DNA from: Cyanobium sp. WAJ14-Wanaka
Lineage (GTDB): Bacteria > Cyanobacteriota > Cyanobacteriia > PCC-6307 > Cyanobiaceae
DNA: 64,000 nucleotides
Direction of reading: 5' to 3'
Assembly (NCBI RefSeq): GCF_024345375.1
Contig: NZ_JAGQAZ010000001.1
Coordinates: 434,001 to 498,000, forward strand
The position numbers were made by a program, and so were the translations under genes. How positions within the stretch are numbered: position 1 is the first letter of the stretch; every line of letters starts with the position of its first letter. The notes under the pieces are model-generated. The model saw only the letters and a list, made by a program, of their open reading frames with translations, was not told where the DNA came from and did not search any database. Below are positions 53,095-62,988 of this stretch, piece by piece.

Positions 53095-53100
53095 TGCGCC

Positions 53101-53445
53101 GTGTCCCACCTCTCCATCCTGCCAACTGTCCTGCGTGATGCCGAGCTTTTGGCCGTTTGTTTGCGTTCCCTTGGCCACGAAGTCCATTGGGGCGGCCAGC
53201 TGGAGGGCTTTGCCGGTGAGTCGGAGCCGGTGGAGTTGAAGCTGGAGCTGGTGCGAGGGGGTTGCCTCGGTTGGCGCCGTCAGGCAGATGGATCCCTTGC
53301 CCTTGTTGGCGATCTCCAGCGCCTCAGCCGCGCCCACGGCCTGCAGCGTCTGCTGGCCCAGATAACCCGCAGCTATGCGGCCCACCTGGCGCTCGATCAG
53401 GCAGGCAAAGCCTTTGCCCCAGGCCAGGTGAGTGTTTCTGCCTGA
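53101..53445 (+). CDS. ycf35: DUF1257 / Ycf35 family protein
   Basis: The 114-residue protein starts SHLSILPTVLRDAELLAVCLRSLGHEV and continues LGWRRQADGSLALVGDLQRL, QRLLAQITRSYA and HLALDQA, the DUF1257/Ycf35 pattern found in cyanobacteria and red-algal plastids. Function unknown. GTG start at 53101, only six bases from the purN ATG on the other strand, so their promoters overlap. The M61 peptidase start overlaps its 3' end by 14 bases. Confidence 0.85.
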   Translation: MSHLSILPTVLRDAELLAVCLRSLGHEVHWGGQLEGFAGESEPVELKLELVRGGCLGWRRQADGSLALVGDLQRLSRAHGLQRLLAQITRSYAAHLALDQAGKAFAPGQVSVSA

Positions 53446-55192
53446 GGGCTTATCGGCAGTGCCAAACGTTCATCTCAACCTTGAGAATTGCCAGCAGCAG
53501 CAGCTGGAGGTGCGGCTCAGCGTCACACCGCGGCAGTCCAGCCTGGGCCTGCAACTGCCCTCCTGGACCCCCGGCTCCTACCTGATCCGCGATTATGTCC
53601 GCCACCTGGAGGGCCTTGAGGTTTGGCAGGCAGGCAATCGCCTGGCGATTCGGCGACAAACCCCCTCCCGCTGGCAGCTGGACCTCGACCACCTGGCCCC
53701 CCTTGCCATTTCCTACCGGGTGCATGCCGCTGAGCTGAGCGTGCGGACCTGTCACCTCAGCCCCGACCACGGTTTCCTTGCCCTGGCCGCCGTGGTCCTG
53801 GAGGTTGAGGGTGAGCGCTGGCATCCCCATCAATTGAGCCTGAGCCTGCCGCCTGGATGGCATTCCTTCATTCCCCTCCCCGAGGGAGCTGGCCATTGGC
53901 TTGCCAAGGATTTTGACCAGCTGATTGACAGCCCAGTTGAGGTGGGGCCCCACCGACAGCATGATTTTGAGGTGGCAGGCGTGCCCCATCGCTGGGTCAC
54001 CTGGGGCAAGGACCTGACGGACCAGGAGCTCACCAGCGCCGATCCCAACTGGCTAATAGATGTGGCCAAGGTCTGTGCCGCCAGTTGCGCCCTGATGGGG
54101 GAGAGCCGTCCCGCAGCGGATTCCTACCTGTTCGTGTTGCACCTAACGGAATCGGGCTATGGGGGGCTGGAGCACGACCAGAGCACGGTGCTGCAATTCA
54201 GCCGCAAGGCCTTGGCCAAGCCCGATGGTCGCCGCAAGCTGCTCCAGTTGGTGGCCCATGAATACCTCCATCAATGGAATGTGCGGCGCCTGCGCCCCGC
54301 CGAGCTCACCCCCTACAACTACGGCGAGGCGGCCGTAGTTCCCACCCTCTGGTTTGCAGAGGGCATCACCAGCTACTTCGACCAACTGGTGCCCCATGCC
54401 GCAGGCATCAGCTCGGAGGAAGCGCTGCTGGAAGATTTGGGCACCGACCTGAGCCGTTATCTCCTCACCCCCGGCCGGCAGGTCCAGAGCCTTTTGAGTA
54501 GTGGCCAGGAGGCCTGGGTGAAGCTCTACAAGGCCGATGCCGATGCCCCCAATAGCCAGATCAGTTACTACCTCAAGGGTGCGGTGGTGGCCTTGGTGTT
54601 GGATCTCCACCTGCGTCGCCAAGGCGCCAGCCTGCCCCAGGTGCTGCGGGCGCTCTGGGCAAGCCATGGACGCTGGGGTCGGGGCTACCAGCAGGGTGAT
54701 TTACAAGCTGCCTTCGCTTCCCTGGCTCCTGACCTGCAAACCCTTTTGCCCCAATGGCTAAACGGCACTGACGATCCCTCCCTGGATAATTACCTGGCGG
54801 ATGTGGGCCTGCAGCTCCAGGCCGAACCTGGCAAGCACCTGGACCTGGGTTGGCAGTGCGCCCAGTCGAATGGCCTATTGAGCGTCACTCGCATCAGACG
54901 CCACGGTCCAGCCAGTGAGGCAGGCGTGATCGTGGGCGATGAATTACTCGCCTTAGACGATGAGCGCCTTCGCCAGGTTGAGGATCTTGAGCTGCTTTTG
55001 GCGCCAGAATTTTTGGGTGAGCGCCAATTACTTTTGGCCCGCGATGGCCGGGTGCGCCAACTGACAGTGAGCCCCCAGCCGCCAGCCCCATGCCGCTGGA
55101 GCTTGGTTCCCATGCCAATGGTGAGCGAGGCAATGTTGGAGGCCCGACGCCGTTGGTTAACCCTGCAGCCTCCAAGGGGCCAGGGCCTATGA
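53432..55192 (+). CDS. M61 family metallopeptidase with C-terminal PDZ domain
   Basis: A 586-residue peptidase. The N-terminal beta domain (LNLENCQQQQLEVRLSV; LPSWTPGSYLIRDYVRHLEGL in outline) is typical of M61. The zinc site is QLVAHEYLHQWNVRRL (His276-Glu277 to His280) with a downstream glutamate in LWFAEGITSYFDQL. A PDZ domain fills the last 90 residues. Relatives are glycyl aminopeptidases; no signal peptide is visible so it is probably cytoplasmic. Start GTG 53432, or GTG 53459. Coupled to the amidase gene by ATGA. Confidence 0.93.
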   Translation: MFLPEGLSAVPNVHLNLENCQQQQLEVRLSVTPRQSSLGLQLPSWTPGSYLIRDYVRHLEGLEVWQAGNRLAIRRQTPSRWQLDLDHLAPLAISYRVHAAELSVRTCHLSPDHGFLALAAVVLEVEGERWHPHQLSLSLPPGWHSFIPLPEGAGHWLAKDFDQLIDSPVEVGPHRQHDFEVAGVPHRWVTWGKDLTDQELTSADPNWLIDVAKVCAASCALMGESRPAADSYLFVLHLTESGYGGLEHDQSTVLQFSRKALAKPDGRRKLLQLVAHEYLHQWNVRRLRPAELTPYNYGEAAVVPTLWFAEGITSYFDQLVPHAAGISSEEALLEDLGTDLSRYLLTPGRQVQSLLSSGQEAWVKLYKADADAPNSQISYYLKGAVVALVLDLHLRRQGASLPQVLRALWASHGRWGRGYQQGDLQAAFASLAPDLQTLLPQWLNGTDDPSLDNYLADVGLQLQAEPGKHLDLGWQCAQSNGLLSVTRIRRHGPASEAGVIVGDELLALDDERLRQVEDLELLLAPEFLGERQLLLARDGRVRQLTVSPQPPAPCRWSLVPMPMVSEAMLEARRRWLTLQPPRGQGL

Positions 55193-56025
55193 CCGCCTCA
55201 AAATCGCCAACACCCCTGCTTTTTTTGGCCTCCTTTGGCCTGCTGGCCCTGGGCACCATTATTTGGTGGTCCAGGGATACCGGATCGAGCTTTTCCCTGG
55301 CCCCATCGCTTGCAAAGCTGCCGGCAGCGATGCGCCAGGCTGCCCCCGTAGCCCCTGTCCAGGCCAACTGGATCTCGCCCCTGCGCCGCAGCTGCGATGT
55401 TCTTGACCAGAAGCAGCGCCAGCACCTGCATATGCTGCTGGCTGACCTACGCCAGTCGCCCGGAAGGGTAAAAGTCGATCCGAGCAATTACGGAGAACGT
55501 TTCCGCCAAGATGCCTTCGGTAATCCAGTCGATCCCACACCCCAGCTGGTGGTGCTGCATGAGACCGTTTACGGCATAGCGTCAGCGATCAATACTTTCG
55601 TTACCAAGCACCCAAGGGACGACGACCAGGTCAGTTATCACGCCCTAATCGGTGGCGATGGCGCAGTAATAAAACTGCTGGACCCTTCCAAGAGGGCCTT
55701 TGGCGCTGGTAATTCCGCCTTCAACGGCCAATGGGTGGTGACTAATCCCAATGTGGGCGGCTCAATAAATAATTTCGGCCTGCATGTCAGTTTGGAAACC
55801 CCCTTGGATGGGGAAGACAACGATTCCGAGCACAGCGGCTATAGCGCCGCCCAATACGACGCCCTAGCAGTGGTTTTGGCTGAATGGATGGCTCGTTTTC
55901 AGATCAGGCCTGAAAACATCACCACCCATAAATATGTGGACCTGGGAGGTGAACGTTCAGATCCCCGCAGCTTCAACTGGCAAGCACTCCAGGAACGACT
56001 CCAAAACCTTGGCCTGCTCTGCTAG
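55189..56025 (+). CDS. N-acetylmuramoyl-L-alanine amidase (Amidase_2), membrane-anchored
   Basis: A 278-residue protein. An N-terminal signal-anchor (PLLFLASFGLLALGTIIWW) precedes an Amidase_2 (PGRP/AmpD-type) domain. Expected zinc ligands are the histidine in VVLHETVYG (His124) and that in TTHKYVDLGG (His247), with SYHALIGGDGAV between them. It would cut the MurNAc-L-Ala bond of peptidoglycan outside the cytoplasm. ATG 55189 overlaps the peptidase stop. The next gene, convergent, is an exported lysozyme-like protein. Confidence 0.85.
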   Translation: MTASKSPTPLLFLASFGLLALGTIIWWSRDTGSSFSLAPSLAKLPAAMRQAAPVAPVQANWISPLRRSCDVLDQKQRQHLHMLLADLRQSPGRVKVDPSNYGERFRQDAFGNPVDPTPQLVVLHETVYGIASAINTFVTKHPRDDDQVSYHALIGGDGAVIKLLDPSKRAFGAGNSAFNGQWVVTNPNVGGSINNFGLHVSLETPLDGEDNDSEHSGYSAAQYDALAVVLAEWMARFQIRPENITTHKYVDLGGERSDPRSFNWQALQERLQNLGLLC

Positions 56026-56044
56026 GGCCCCAGCCCAGGGGCCC

Positions 56045-56854
56045 CTAGATCAGGTGTGAGACAGGCGATTGCTTGACGCCGTAGATAACGGCATGGAGCT
56101 CAGGATCCTGCATTGCCCTGAGGATGCGCCTGGGGTAATCGAGTTTGCCGTTGTGTAAATAGGCCAAGGTGGCTAGGGCCTTGGCATCCCTAGGGCTTGA
56201 ACTGGCCTGGAGCATCCGATGCCTGGGAAAATTGAGTTCGCCACTTAGTCGGGCAAATTTTCCAATCAAAAGCTTCACATTTTTATCTCTGTCGAGGAGC
56301 TGATCGCGGGCTTTGCTGATCTCCTGCTCGGTTGCATTGGGCTTGAGCAAGCCTTGGTGCACCAGTTCACCCAGGCCGAGCTGGGCGGGGCCATGGGTGC
56401 TGAATAGGCCTGAATGGGCAGCTATGGGCAAGTCCTCACCGGGCTTTGCATGGCGCATCTCATCAAAGAGCACTGCAGCCACCAGCAGGGGGTTCACCTT
56501 CTGTCGCTCTGATTCGGCCCGAATTAGGGGCTGAAGTTCAGATATGCGACCAAGGGTGATGGTCCGCAGTGGCTGGAGCTGGTCAATGCCACTGGTAAAA
56601 AGCTGGGCCAGTCGAGTCTGGGAGCCATGGACGCCGTAGCGGCGTTCCAGTTCCCCAAGTTCGGCTGGGGTGAACTGAACCGGATCGGGTACTTCTGAAA
56701 ATCCGTATGTCGTTTCTTTCTGCTGCCCTAAGGAGGAATCCAAAGCCAGTTGGAAAGATCCTGGCTCGCCAGCTATGGGCAGCAGTGCCAGCCCAAGCGC
56801 CATTGCCGCCACCCCGAAGGCCCTGCTTTGAAGGTGGCGCCGCCCGAGCCGCAT
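56045..56854 (-). CDS. Exported hypothetical protein, possible lytic-transglycosylase-like
   Basis: A 269-residue protein with a signal peptide (FGVAAMALGLALLPIAGEPG). The central part reads INPLLVAA-type (here VNPLLVAAVLFDEMRHAKPGED) followed by STHGPAQLGLGELVHQG, recalling the SLT/lysozyme fold: a catalytic glutamate on a helix followed by 'GxxQ'. DEMRH gives the candidate Glu. A later region, TLAYLHNGKLDYPRRIL, resembles the YN-G motif of transglycosylases. It converges on the amidase gene. Assignment is tentative. Confidence 0.55.
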   Translation of the reverse strand: MRLGRRHLQSRAFGVAAMALGLALLPIAGEPGSFQLALDSSLGQQKETTYGFSEVPDPVQFTPAELGELERRYGVHGSQTRLAQLFTSGIDQLQPLRTITLGRISELQPLIRAESERQKVNPLLVAAVLFDEMRHAKPGEDLPIAAHSGLFSTHGPAQLGLGELVHQGLLKPNATEQEISKARDQLLDRDKNVKLLIGKFARLSGELNFPRHRMLQASSSPRDAKALATLAYLHNGKLDYPRRILRAMQDPELHAVIYGVKQSPVSHLI

Positions 56855-56995
56855 GTATTTGTAAAGCTTCAGCGATCTTAAGGAATTTTTTCGACTAGTC
56901 CCAGCGCCATAGAACGGTCCCTTGGCCGGCTATGGCTGAGGTGGGGGTAGGTGGGCAGGACTAACCTGCAAAAGAGCCCTTTAAGCAGCTTCTAG

Positions 56996-58594
56996 ATGCT
57001 TGCCGATTTCGACGCTTCCAGTCCGGCAACCCAATGGCATCGGTTCTGCGAGCTGCTTTGGTACGACGAGAATCTCGGCTTCTGGCTTGATGTGAGCCGG
57101 ATGAAGTTGGGTTCCGCCCAGCTGGCGGAGTTGGGCCCAGGTTTTGACCGGGCTTTCCAAGCCATGGCTGCCCTGGAAGCAGGCTCGATCGCCAACGCCG
57201 ATGAACAGCGCCAGGTGGGCCATTACTGGCTGAGGGACCCTGGCCTGGCCCCCGACCCTGCCAGCCGGGACCACATAGCCCAGGAGATAGATCGACTCGA
57301 GGCCTTCGGCCAGGAGATTCTTGCCGGATCGATTAAGTCGGCCAATGGCCACAGCTTCACCGATGTGCTCTGGATTGGCATCGGTGGTTCTGGTCTTGGC
57401 CCCCTATTGATGATTAGGGCCCTGCAGGAAGAGGGCAAGGGGCTCCCCTTCCACTTCTTCGACAACGTTGACCCCCAGGGCATGAGCCGGACCCTGGCGG
57501 CCCTCGATTCTCGGCTGGCCACCACTCTGGTGGTTGTGGTCAGCAAATCGGGAGGAACTCCCGAGCCCCACATCGGCATGGAGCAGGCCCGTGCCCGGCT
57601 TGAGGCCCGTGGCGGCCAGTGGGCCCAACAGGCAGTGGCCGTGACCCTGCTGGGCAGCAAGCTCGATCAAATTGCCGAATCCCAAAACTGGCTGCGCCGT
57701 TTTGACATGTTTGATTGGGTGGGGGGCCGCACCAGCATCACTAGCGCGGTGGGCCTGCTGCCTGCTGCCCTGATCGGCGCCGACCTACGGGGCTTCCTCG
57801 AGGGAGCCACCACGATGGATTCAGCCACCAGGGTTGCCAGCATCAGTGGCAATCCGGCAGCCCTGCTAGCCGCCGCCTGGTATGCGGCCTGCGAGGGCAG
57901 GGGCAAGCGCGACATGGTGGTGCTTCCTTACCGCGATCGCCTGGAGGTCTTCAGCCGTTACCTGCAGCAGCTGGTAATGGAGAGCCTCGGCAAGAAATGG
58001 GATCGGGATGGCGCGGAGGTTCACCAAGGAATTGCCGTCTACGGCAACAAGGGCTCAACGGATCAACACGCCTATGTGCAACAGCTGCGCGATGGGGTCG
58101 ACAACTTCTTCGTCACCTTCATCGAGGCCCTGAATGATCCGAGCGATATTCCCGCCATCGACGGGGAGAGACCCGGCGACTTCCTTGACGGCTTCCTCCA
58201 GGGAACCCGCGCTGCCCTGATGGAAGGGGGACGTCAGACCCTCAGCATCACGATGCGCAGCTTTGATGCCCGCAGTTTGGGTGCCCTGATTGCCCTGTTT
58301 GAGAGGGCGGTGGGGCTCTATGGCGAACTTGTGAACGTGAACGCCTACCACCAGCCTGGGGTCGAGGCGGGCAAGAAGGCTGCTGCAGAGATCCTCGGCC
58401 TTCAGCAGCAACTCGAAGCTGCCCTGGCGGATGGGGTGCCCCGAAGCGTTGAAGAACTCCAACAACAACTGGCTGTCGCCAGCCCAGAACCCCTGTTTTG
58501 GATCCTGCGCCACCTCTGCGCCAACGACCGGGGCTACTCGGCCAAAGGCGATTGGGGTAAACCTGCAGATTTGCAATTTCAGGCTGTGGCCTGA
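56996..58594 (+). CDS. pgi: Glucose-6-phosphate isomerase
   Basis: Interconverts glucose-6-P and fructose-6-P. The 532-residue protein shows WIGIGGSGLGPLLMIRAL, VVVSKSGGTPEP, FDWVGGRTSITSAVGLLP and NKGSTDQHAYVQQL, with the late NVNAYHQPGVEAGKKAA containing the catalytic His/Lys region. ATG 56996. The 140 bases before it, shared with the divergent lysozyme-like gene, show nothing specific. Confidence 0.97.
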   Translation: MLADFDASSPATQWHRFCELLWYDENLGFWLDVSRMKLGSAQLAELGPGFDRAFQAMAALEAGSIANADEQRQVGHYWLRDPGLAPDPASRDHIAQEIDRLEAFGQEILAGSIKSANGHSFTDVLWIGIGGSGLGPLLMIRALQEEGKGLPFHFFDNVDPQGMSRTLAALDSRLATTLVVVVSKSGGTPEPHIGMEQARARLEARGGQWAQQAVAVTLLGSKLDQIAESQNWLRRFDMFDWVGGRTSITSAVGLLPAALIGADLRGFLEGATTMDSATRVASISGNPAALLAAAWYAACEGRGKRDMVVLPYRDRLEVFSRYLQQLVMESLGKKWDRDGAEVHQGIAVYGNKGSTDQHAYVQQLRDGVDNFFVTFIEALNDPSDIPAIDGERPGDFLDGFLQGTRAALMEGGRQTLSITMRSFDARSLGALIALFERAVGLYGELVNVNAYHQPGVEAGKKAAAEILGLQQQLEAALADGVPRSVEELQQQLAVASPEPLFWILRHLCANDRGYSAKGDWGKPADLQFQAVA

Positions 58595-58687
58595 GCGGCG
58601 TATTTGCCGAAACCCATATCTTCCAGGTGCTTAGCCTTGCCGTCCTAGCCAGGATGGGATTTGCTAAGTGGGTTAGCCCCAGTGGCG

Positions 58688-58891
58688 ATGCCTGAACCAA
58701 GTTGCCTAGCTGAGTGGACCCACCACGATTGCCAGGTGGGATTTCGAGCTAGCGCCCCACCCCATCTGCGTTACGTAATTCGGCACCGCAGCGGTTATCC
58801 GATGGGATGCGCGGCAAATCTCGATGAAGCCAGGGAACTGATCGATGACCAGATCCTGCTTATGCGGCAACGCCTGGCAGCATCTGCCTAG
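58688..58891 (+). CDS. Conserved small hypothetical protein
   Basis: About 67 residues from ATG 58688 (frame open from TTG 58661). SCLAEWTHHDCQVGFR, RYVIRHRSGYPMGCA and a C-terminal helix NLDEARELIDDQILLMRQRL suggest a small alpha/beta fold; three cysteines and His residues could bind metal, but there is no clear motif. Not recognised. It converges on leuS with a 12-base gap. Confidence 0.55.
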   Translation: MPEPSCLAEWTHHDCQVGFRASAPPHLRYVIRHRSGYPMGCAANLDEARELIDDQILLMRQRLAASA

Positions 58892-58903
58892 GCATCGATG
58901 CGG

Positions 58904-61519
58904 CTAGGGCACCAAATTTACCAATTTCCCTGTCACCACAATTACCCGGCTGGGGGATTTCCCCTCCAACCATTTCTGGGCTATTTCGCTCGCCAGGGCC
59001 AATGCCTCGAGGCTTGATTTATCGGCCGTTGCGGGCACCTCAATGCTGCCGCGGGTCTTGCCCTTGATCTGGATAACAAGCTCAATGGTGTCCCGCACAA
59101 GGGCCTGGGGGTCTGGTTGGGGCCAGGCCTGTAGGTGAATGCTTCCTTCCCCGCCAAGCTTCTGCCAAAGCTCCTCAGCCAGGTGGGGTGCAAAGGGAGC
59201 CAACAGCACCGGCAGGTTGCGGAGAGCCTCTTCGGCTATTTCGCTTCGGGCATCGACCAGGCTCTCTGCCATGGCATTACTCAGCTTCATCAACTCAGAA
59301 ACAGCCGTATTGAATTGAAAGTCGCCCTCTAGGTCTTCACCGATGGCTGCTATGGCCGTATGCACCGCACGGCGCAAATTCTGCTCCGAGCCGTTTAGTT
59401 TCTCGAGGATATGGGGGGCTATTTCAGTTGGCTCCCCCTTGGCAAGGCCCAGTCCCCTTTCATTGGCAGCATCTACCAGTCGCCAAACCCGCTGAAGGAA
59501 GCGGTATTGACCCTCCACATCGGCGTCATCCCACTCAAGATCCTTCTCAGGGGGAGCCTTAAAGAGGATAAACATGCGAGCGGTGTCTGCCCCATATTTA
59601 TCTATTACTAGGGAGGGGTCAACGCCATTATATTTAGACTTAGACATTTTCTCGTAAAAGGTTGCCAGCCTGTCTCCTGTGGCCGGATCCCTTGGATCAT
59701 CTGGATTTCCTACTTCGGCGGGTGCAATGTATTTGCCTGTCTTTTCGTTTTTAAAGGTGATGCCCTGCACCATGCCTTGGGTGAGTAGGCGGGTAAATGG
59801 CTCGTCAAAGCTGAGTAGGCCCCGATCCCTTAGGGCTTTGGTAAAGAATCGGGCATAGAGAAGGTGAAGGATTGCGTGCTCAATTCCCCCCACGTATTGG
59901 TCCACGGGCAACCACTGGTCTGCCGCTTCCCGACTAAATGGGAGCTGGATATTATGGGGATCGCTATAGCGTAGAAAATACCAGCTGGAGCACATAAAGG
60001 TGTCCATGGTGTCTGTTTCGCGCCTGGCTGGTTTTCCGCAGCAGGGGCAATCAACCTTTAGCCAAGATTCCAATTGGGCAAGGGGTGATGTGCCCTTACC
60101 GGTAAAGGCCACATCCCTAGGTAGCTCCACCGGTAGTTGGTTGGCTGGTACAGGTACAACGCCACATTCTTGGCAATGGATTACCGGGATTGGACAACCC
60201 CAATAGCGCTGGCGGGAAATCAGCCAATCGCGAAGCCGATACTGCACTTTTATCCGACCCCATCCTTCTTCAGCACCTGCGCCAGTGATGGCCTGCTTTG
60301 CTTCTGCAGTGGCCATCCCATCGAATCGGCCAGAGTTGATTAGTACGCCCGCTCCTGCCCAGGCCTCCCCTAGGTAGTCATGGGGATCCGATTCCTCTGG
60401 AATCACCACTTGCCGCATTGGCAGTTCGTATTGGCTTGCAAAGGCAAAGTCACGATGGTCGTGGGCAGGCACCCCCATCACTGCTCCAGTGCCGTAGTCG
60501 GCGAGCACGTAGTCGGCAATCCAGATTGGAATTGGCTCGCCACTAACCGGATTTACGGCCATGGCACCGATCGCCACACCGCGCTTGGGCCTGTCCTCGG
60601 CGGTGCGCTCCTGGTCGCTGTCACGGCTCACCAAATCACAGAAGGCCTCAACGGCCGACAGCTGTGCAGGGGAAGTCAGCTGGGCCACCAGGGGGTGCTC
60701 AGGGGCAAGCACCAGATAGGTGGCTCCAAACAGGGTGTCGGGGCGGGTTGTAAAGACAGTGATCTGCTTATCGTCGCCTGAGCCATCCGCAGCAGAAACC
60801 TTGAAGATCAGTTCCGCACCCGTTGAACGACCAATCCAGTTGGCCTGCATGGTGCGAACCCGCTCCGGCCAGCCCTCCAGTTTTGGCAGGTCATCGAGGA
60901 GGGCATCGGCATAGGCCGTGATCCTTAAAAACCACTGGCGCAACTTCCTTTTTTCAACCAGTGCCCCAGAGCGCCAGGAACGCCCATCGCCATCCACCTG
61001 CTCGTTGGCCAGCACGGTTTGGTCGATGGGATCCCAGTTCACCGTGGCGTCGCTTTGGTAGGCGAGGCCAGCATCCAAAAACTGCAGAAACAGCCACTGG
61101 GTCCAGCGGTAGTAATCGCTGTGGCAGGTGGCAATTTCCCGATCCCAATCAATTGAGAGTCCGAGACGCTTTAGTTGCCCCCGCATCGAAGCAATGTTTT
61201 GGTCTGTCCAGACCCCGGGCTCAATACCCCTTTCAATGGCGGCATTTTCTGCCGGCAAACCAAAGGCATCCCAGCCCATGGGGTGGAGCACCTGCTTGCC
61301 CCGCATCCGGGCAACCCTGGCAATCACGTCTGTGATCACGTAATTGCGCACGTGCCCCATGTGGAGGTTCCCCGATGGGTAGGGAAACATCGAAAGGGCG
61401 TAGTAGCTATCCCCCGGCTTCGATGGCTCTGAAGGGGTTTGGTGCAGTTGCTGGGCATCCCACTGCTGCTGCCACCGCTCCTCAATCAGCTGGGGTTGGT
61501 ATCGGGACGCTTCGCTCAC
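58904..61519 (-). CDS. leuS: Leucyl-tRNA synthetase
   Basis: Charges tRNA-Leu. The class I signatures are present: HMGH (near residue 53) and KMSKSKYNG (near 624), with the editing domain ([32 protein letters not shown]), zinc-domain ECGVVP, and a C-terminal anticodon-binding domain. GTG 61519 (SEASRYQP) gives 871 residues; the open frame to 61558 adds 13 unlikely residues. It shows AT-richer stretches around 59.5-60.2 kb than the neighbours. Confidence 0.97.
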   Translation of the reverse strand: MSEASRYQPQLIEERWQQQWDAQQLHQTPSEPSKPGDSYYALSMFPYPSGNLHMGHVRNYVITDVIARVARMRGKQVLHPMGWDAFGLPAENAAIERGIEPGVWTDQNIASMRGQLKRLGLSIDWDREIATCHSDYYRWTQWLFLQFLDAGLAYQSDATVNWDPIDQTVLANEQVDGDGRSWRSGALVEKRKLRQWFLRITAYADALLDDLPKLEGWPERVRTMQANWIGRSTGAELIFKVSAADGSGDDKQITVFTTRPDTLFGATYLVLAPEHPLVAQLTSPAQLSAVEAFCDLVSRDSDQERTAEDRPKRGVAIGAMAVNPVSGEPIPIWIADYVLADYGTGAVMGVPAHDHRDFAFASQYELPMRQVVIPEESDPHDYLGEAWAGAGVLINSGRFDGMATAEAKQAITGAGAEEGWGRIKVQYRLRDWLISRQRYWGCPIPVIHCQECGVVPVPANQLPVELPRDVAFTGKGTSPLAQLESWLKVDCPCCGKPARRETDTMDTFMCSSWYFLRYSDPHNIQLPFSREAADQWLPVDQYVGGIEHAILHLLYARFFTKALRDRGLLSFDEPFTRLLTQGMVQGITFKNEKTGKYIAPAEVGNPDDPRDPATGDRLATFYEKMSKSKYNGVDPSLVIDKYGADTARMFILFKAPPEKDLEWDDADVEGQYRFLQRVWRLVDAANERGLGLAKGEPTEIAPHILEKLNGSEQNLRRAVHTAIAAIGEDLEGDFQFNTAVSELMKLSNAMAESLVDARSEIAEEALRNLPVLLAPFAPHLAEELWQKLGGEGSIHLQAWPQPDPQALVRDTIELVIQIKGKTRGSIEVPATADKSSLEALALASEIAQKWLEGKSPSRVIVVTGKLVNLVP

Positions 61520-61591
61520 TGCAGGCTCTCGAAGGGGGCGGAGCCGAAAACGGGCCACGCCTATGGCTTTGATCGTGCCATAGGAGGCTGC

Positions 61592-61840
61592 TCAGCCCAG
61601 GGGGCGCATCAAGGCAGCCGATTGCCTTTGGATAAGGATCAGGGGCTTGCCTTGACCGGGATTGAGGGCCAGATATTGCAGGTCCTGCCACTGAATTGTG
61701 CCGGTGAGCTCTTCACCGCCATGGATTTGGATTGCTACGGGAATCTGGTGGCGAATCCAGTCCTGGATATGGCGCACGCTGGGCTGGTCGGTGTCGAGGC
61801 TGGCTGGTCGACGCTCAAAAAAGCTCTGCATAGGATTCAT
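61592..61840 (-). CDS. hfq: Hfq-like RNA-binding protein (cyanobacterial)
   Basis: An Sm-fold protein of about 82 residues: PSVRHIQDWIRHQIPVAIQIHGGEELTGTIQWQDLQYLAL in outline, matching the divergent cyanobacterial Hfq, which has lost the classical RNA-binding residues and instead takes part in motility via PilB. ATG 61840 is used; GTG 61858 and ATG 61831 are alternatives. A GGATGGG lies about 12 bases upstream. The neighbourhood, back-to-back with dapF, is typical of cyanobacteria. Confidence 0.8.
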   Translation of the reverse strand: MNPMQSFFERRPASLDTDQPSVRHIQDWIRHQIPVAIQIHGGEELTGTIQWQDLQYLALNPGQGKPLILIQRQSAALMRPLG

Positions 61841-61863
61841 TGATATGTACCCATCCACCCATC

Positions 61864-62988
61864 GTGCTCCAGTTCAGTAAGTACCAAGGTCTGGGCAACG
61901 ACTTCCTGATGCTGGATGGCCGCGATGCGGATAGCACTGACTTCTGCTTTGGTCTGACACCTGAACTGATCCGGGGCCTCTGCGACAGGCGCTTTGGGGT
62001 GGGGGGAGACGGTTTGATCCTGGCCGTACCTCCCCGTGGGGCTGGCGAGCTGAGGATGCGCATTTTCAACGCCGACGGAACAGAACCGGAGATGTGTGGC
62101 AATGGCATTCGCTGCCTGGCCCGCTTCCTTGCCGATAGCGATGGAGACAATCCAGGCCGTTCCTGGGTTATCGAAACTCAAGCTGGCCCAATCGTGCCCG
62201 TATTACAGGAGCAAGGCTTGATCCGGGTGGATATGGGGGTGCCCTTAGTGGATCCCTCGGCAGTGCCCACCCTCCTGGAGATCGGGCCCGCGGGCATACC
62301 CCAGGGGGAGCTGGCGGTGGGTGAGCAAGCTTTTGCCGTAGGTGCGGCGGGCATGGGCAACCCCCATCTGGTCATTCCAGTGGCGGATGTGGAGTCTGTG
62401 GATTTGGAATATCTAGGTTCAGCCCTTGAGGTTGACCGCAATTTTCCAGCCAAAACAAACGTGCATTTTGTGCAAGTAATCGGCCCAAATCACCTGGTGA
62501 TGCGCACCTGGGAGAGGGGAGCTGGTGCAACCCTGGCCTGCGGAACCGGAGCCTGCGCCACCCTGGTGGTTTGCCACAGGCTGGGCCTGGCGGCAAATCG
62601 GGCCCGCCTGGGCCTACCAGGAGGACCACTGGAGATCGATTGGGATCAGGAAAGTGGCCACATTTTCATGACTGGTCCTGCGGAGGCGGTTTTTGACGGC
62701 GTAATCACCCCCGATTTCTTTGCGGAAAGCCTGCCTGAGCCCATAAAACCTGGGCCCCTAAAACTTGAGCCTCCACTCGAAGCTCCATCTATCGATTGCT
62801 CCAAGGTCTGCGCCAATGGCTGTATTCAGCCCGAGGCTTGCCCCTCCGCCGAAGCCCGGGCCAGGGTCGAGGCCCTGCTCAACCAAACATCCCTGGATGA
62901 TCTGGTGGCGATGGCTAGCGATTCCCTTGAATCGCGCACTAGGGCGCGCATAGGCCAAATCAACGATGTCGGTTCCGTTGACTTCTGA
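61864..62988 (+). CDS. dapF: Diaminopimelate epimerase with extended C-terminal tail
   Basis: DapF converts LL- to meso-DAP for lysine and peptidoglycan. The family parts are complete: KYQGLGNDFLMLDGRD, NADGTEPEMCGNGIRCLARF (first catalytic Cys), NPHLVIPVADV, ERGAGATLACGTGACAT (second catalytic Cys) and the end FMTGPAEAVFDGVI. After this point, about residue 282, roughly 90 extra residues follow, with four cysteines (312, 316, 320, 326; C-x3-C-x3-C-x5-C) and a helical stretch. GTG 61864 gives 374 residues, well above the usual 280. The end overlaps the cysteine desulfurase start by 23 bases. Confidence 0.94.
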   Translation: MLQFSKYQGLGNDFLMLDGRDADSTDFCFGLTPELIRGLCDRRFGVGGDGLILAVPPRGAGELRMRIFNADGTEPEMCGNGIRCLARFLADSDGDNPGRSWVIETQAGPIVPVLQEQGLIRVDMGVPLVDPSAVPTLLEIGPAGIPQGELAVGEQAFAVGAAGMGNPHLVIPVADVESVDLEYLGSALEVDRNFPAKTNVHFVQVIGPNHLVMRTWERGAGATLACGTGACATLVVCHRLGLAANRARLGLPGGPLEIDWDQESGHIFMTGPAEAVFDGVITPDFFAESLPEPIKPGPLKLEPPLEAPSIDCSKVCANGCIQPEACPSAEARARVEALLNQTSLDDLVAMASDSLESRTRARIGQINDVGSVDF

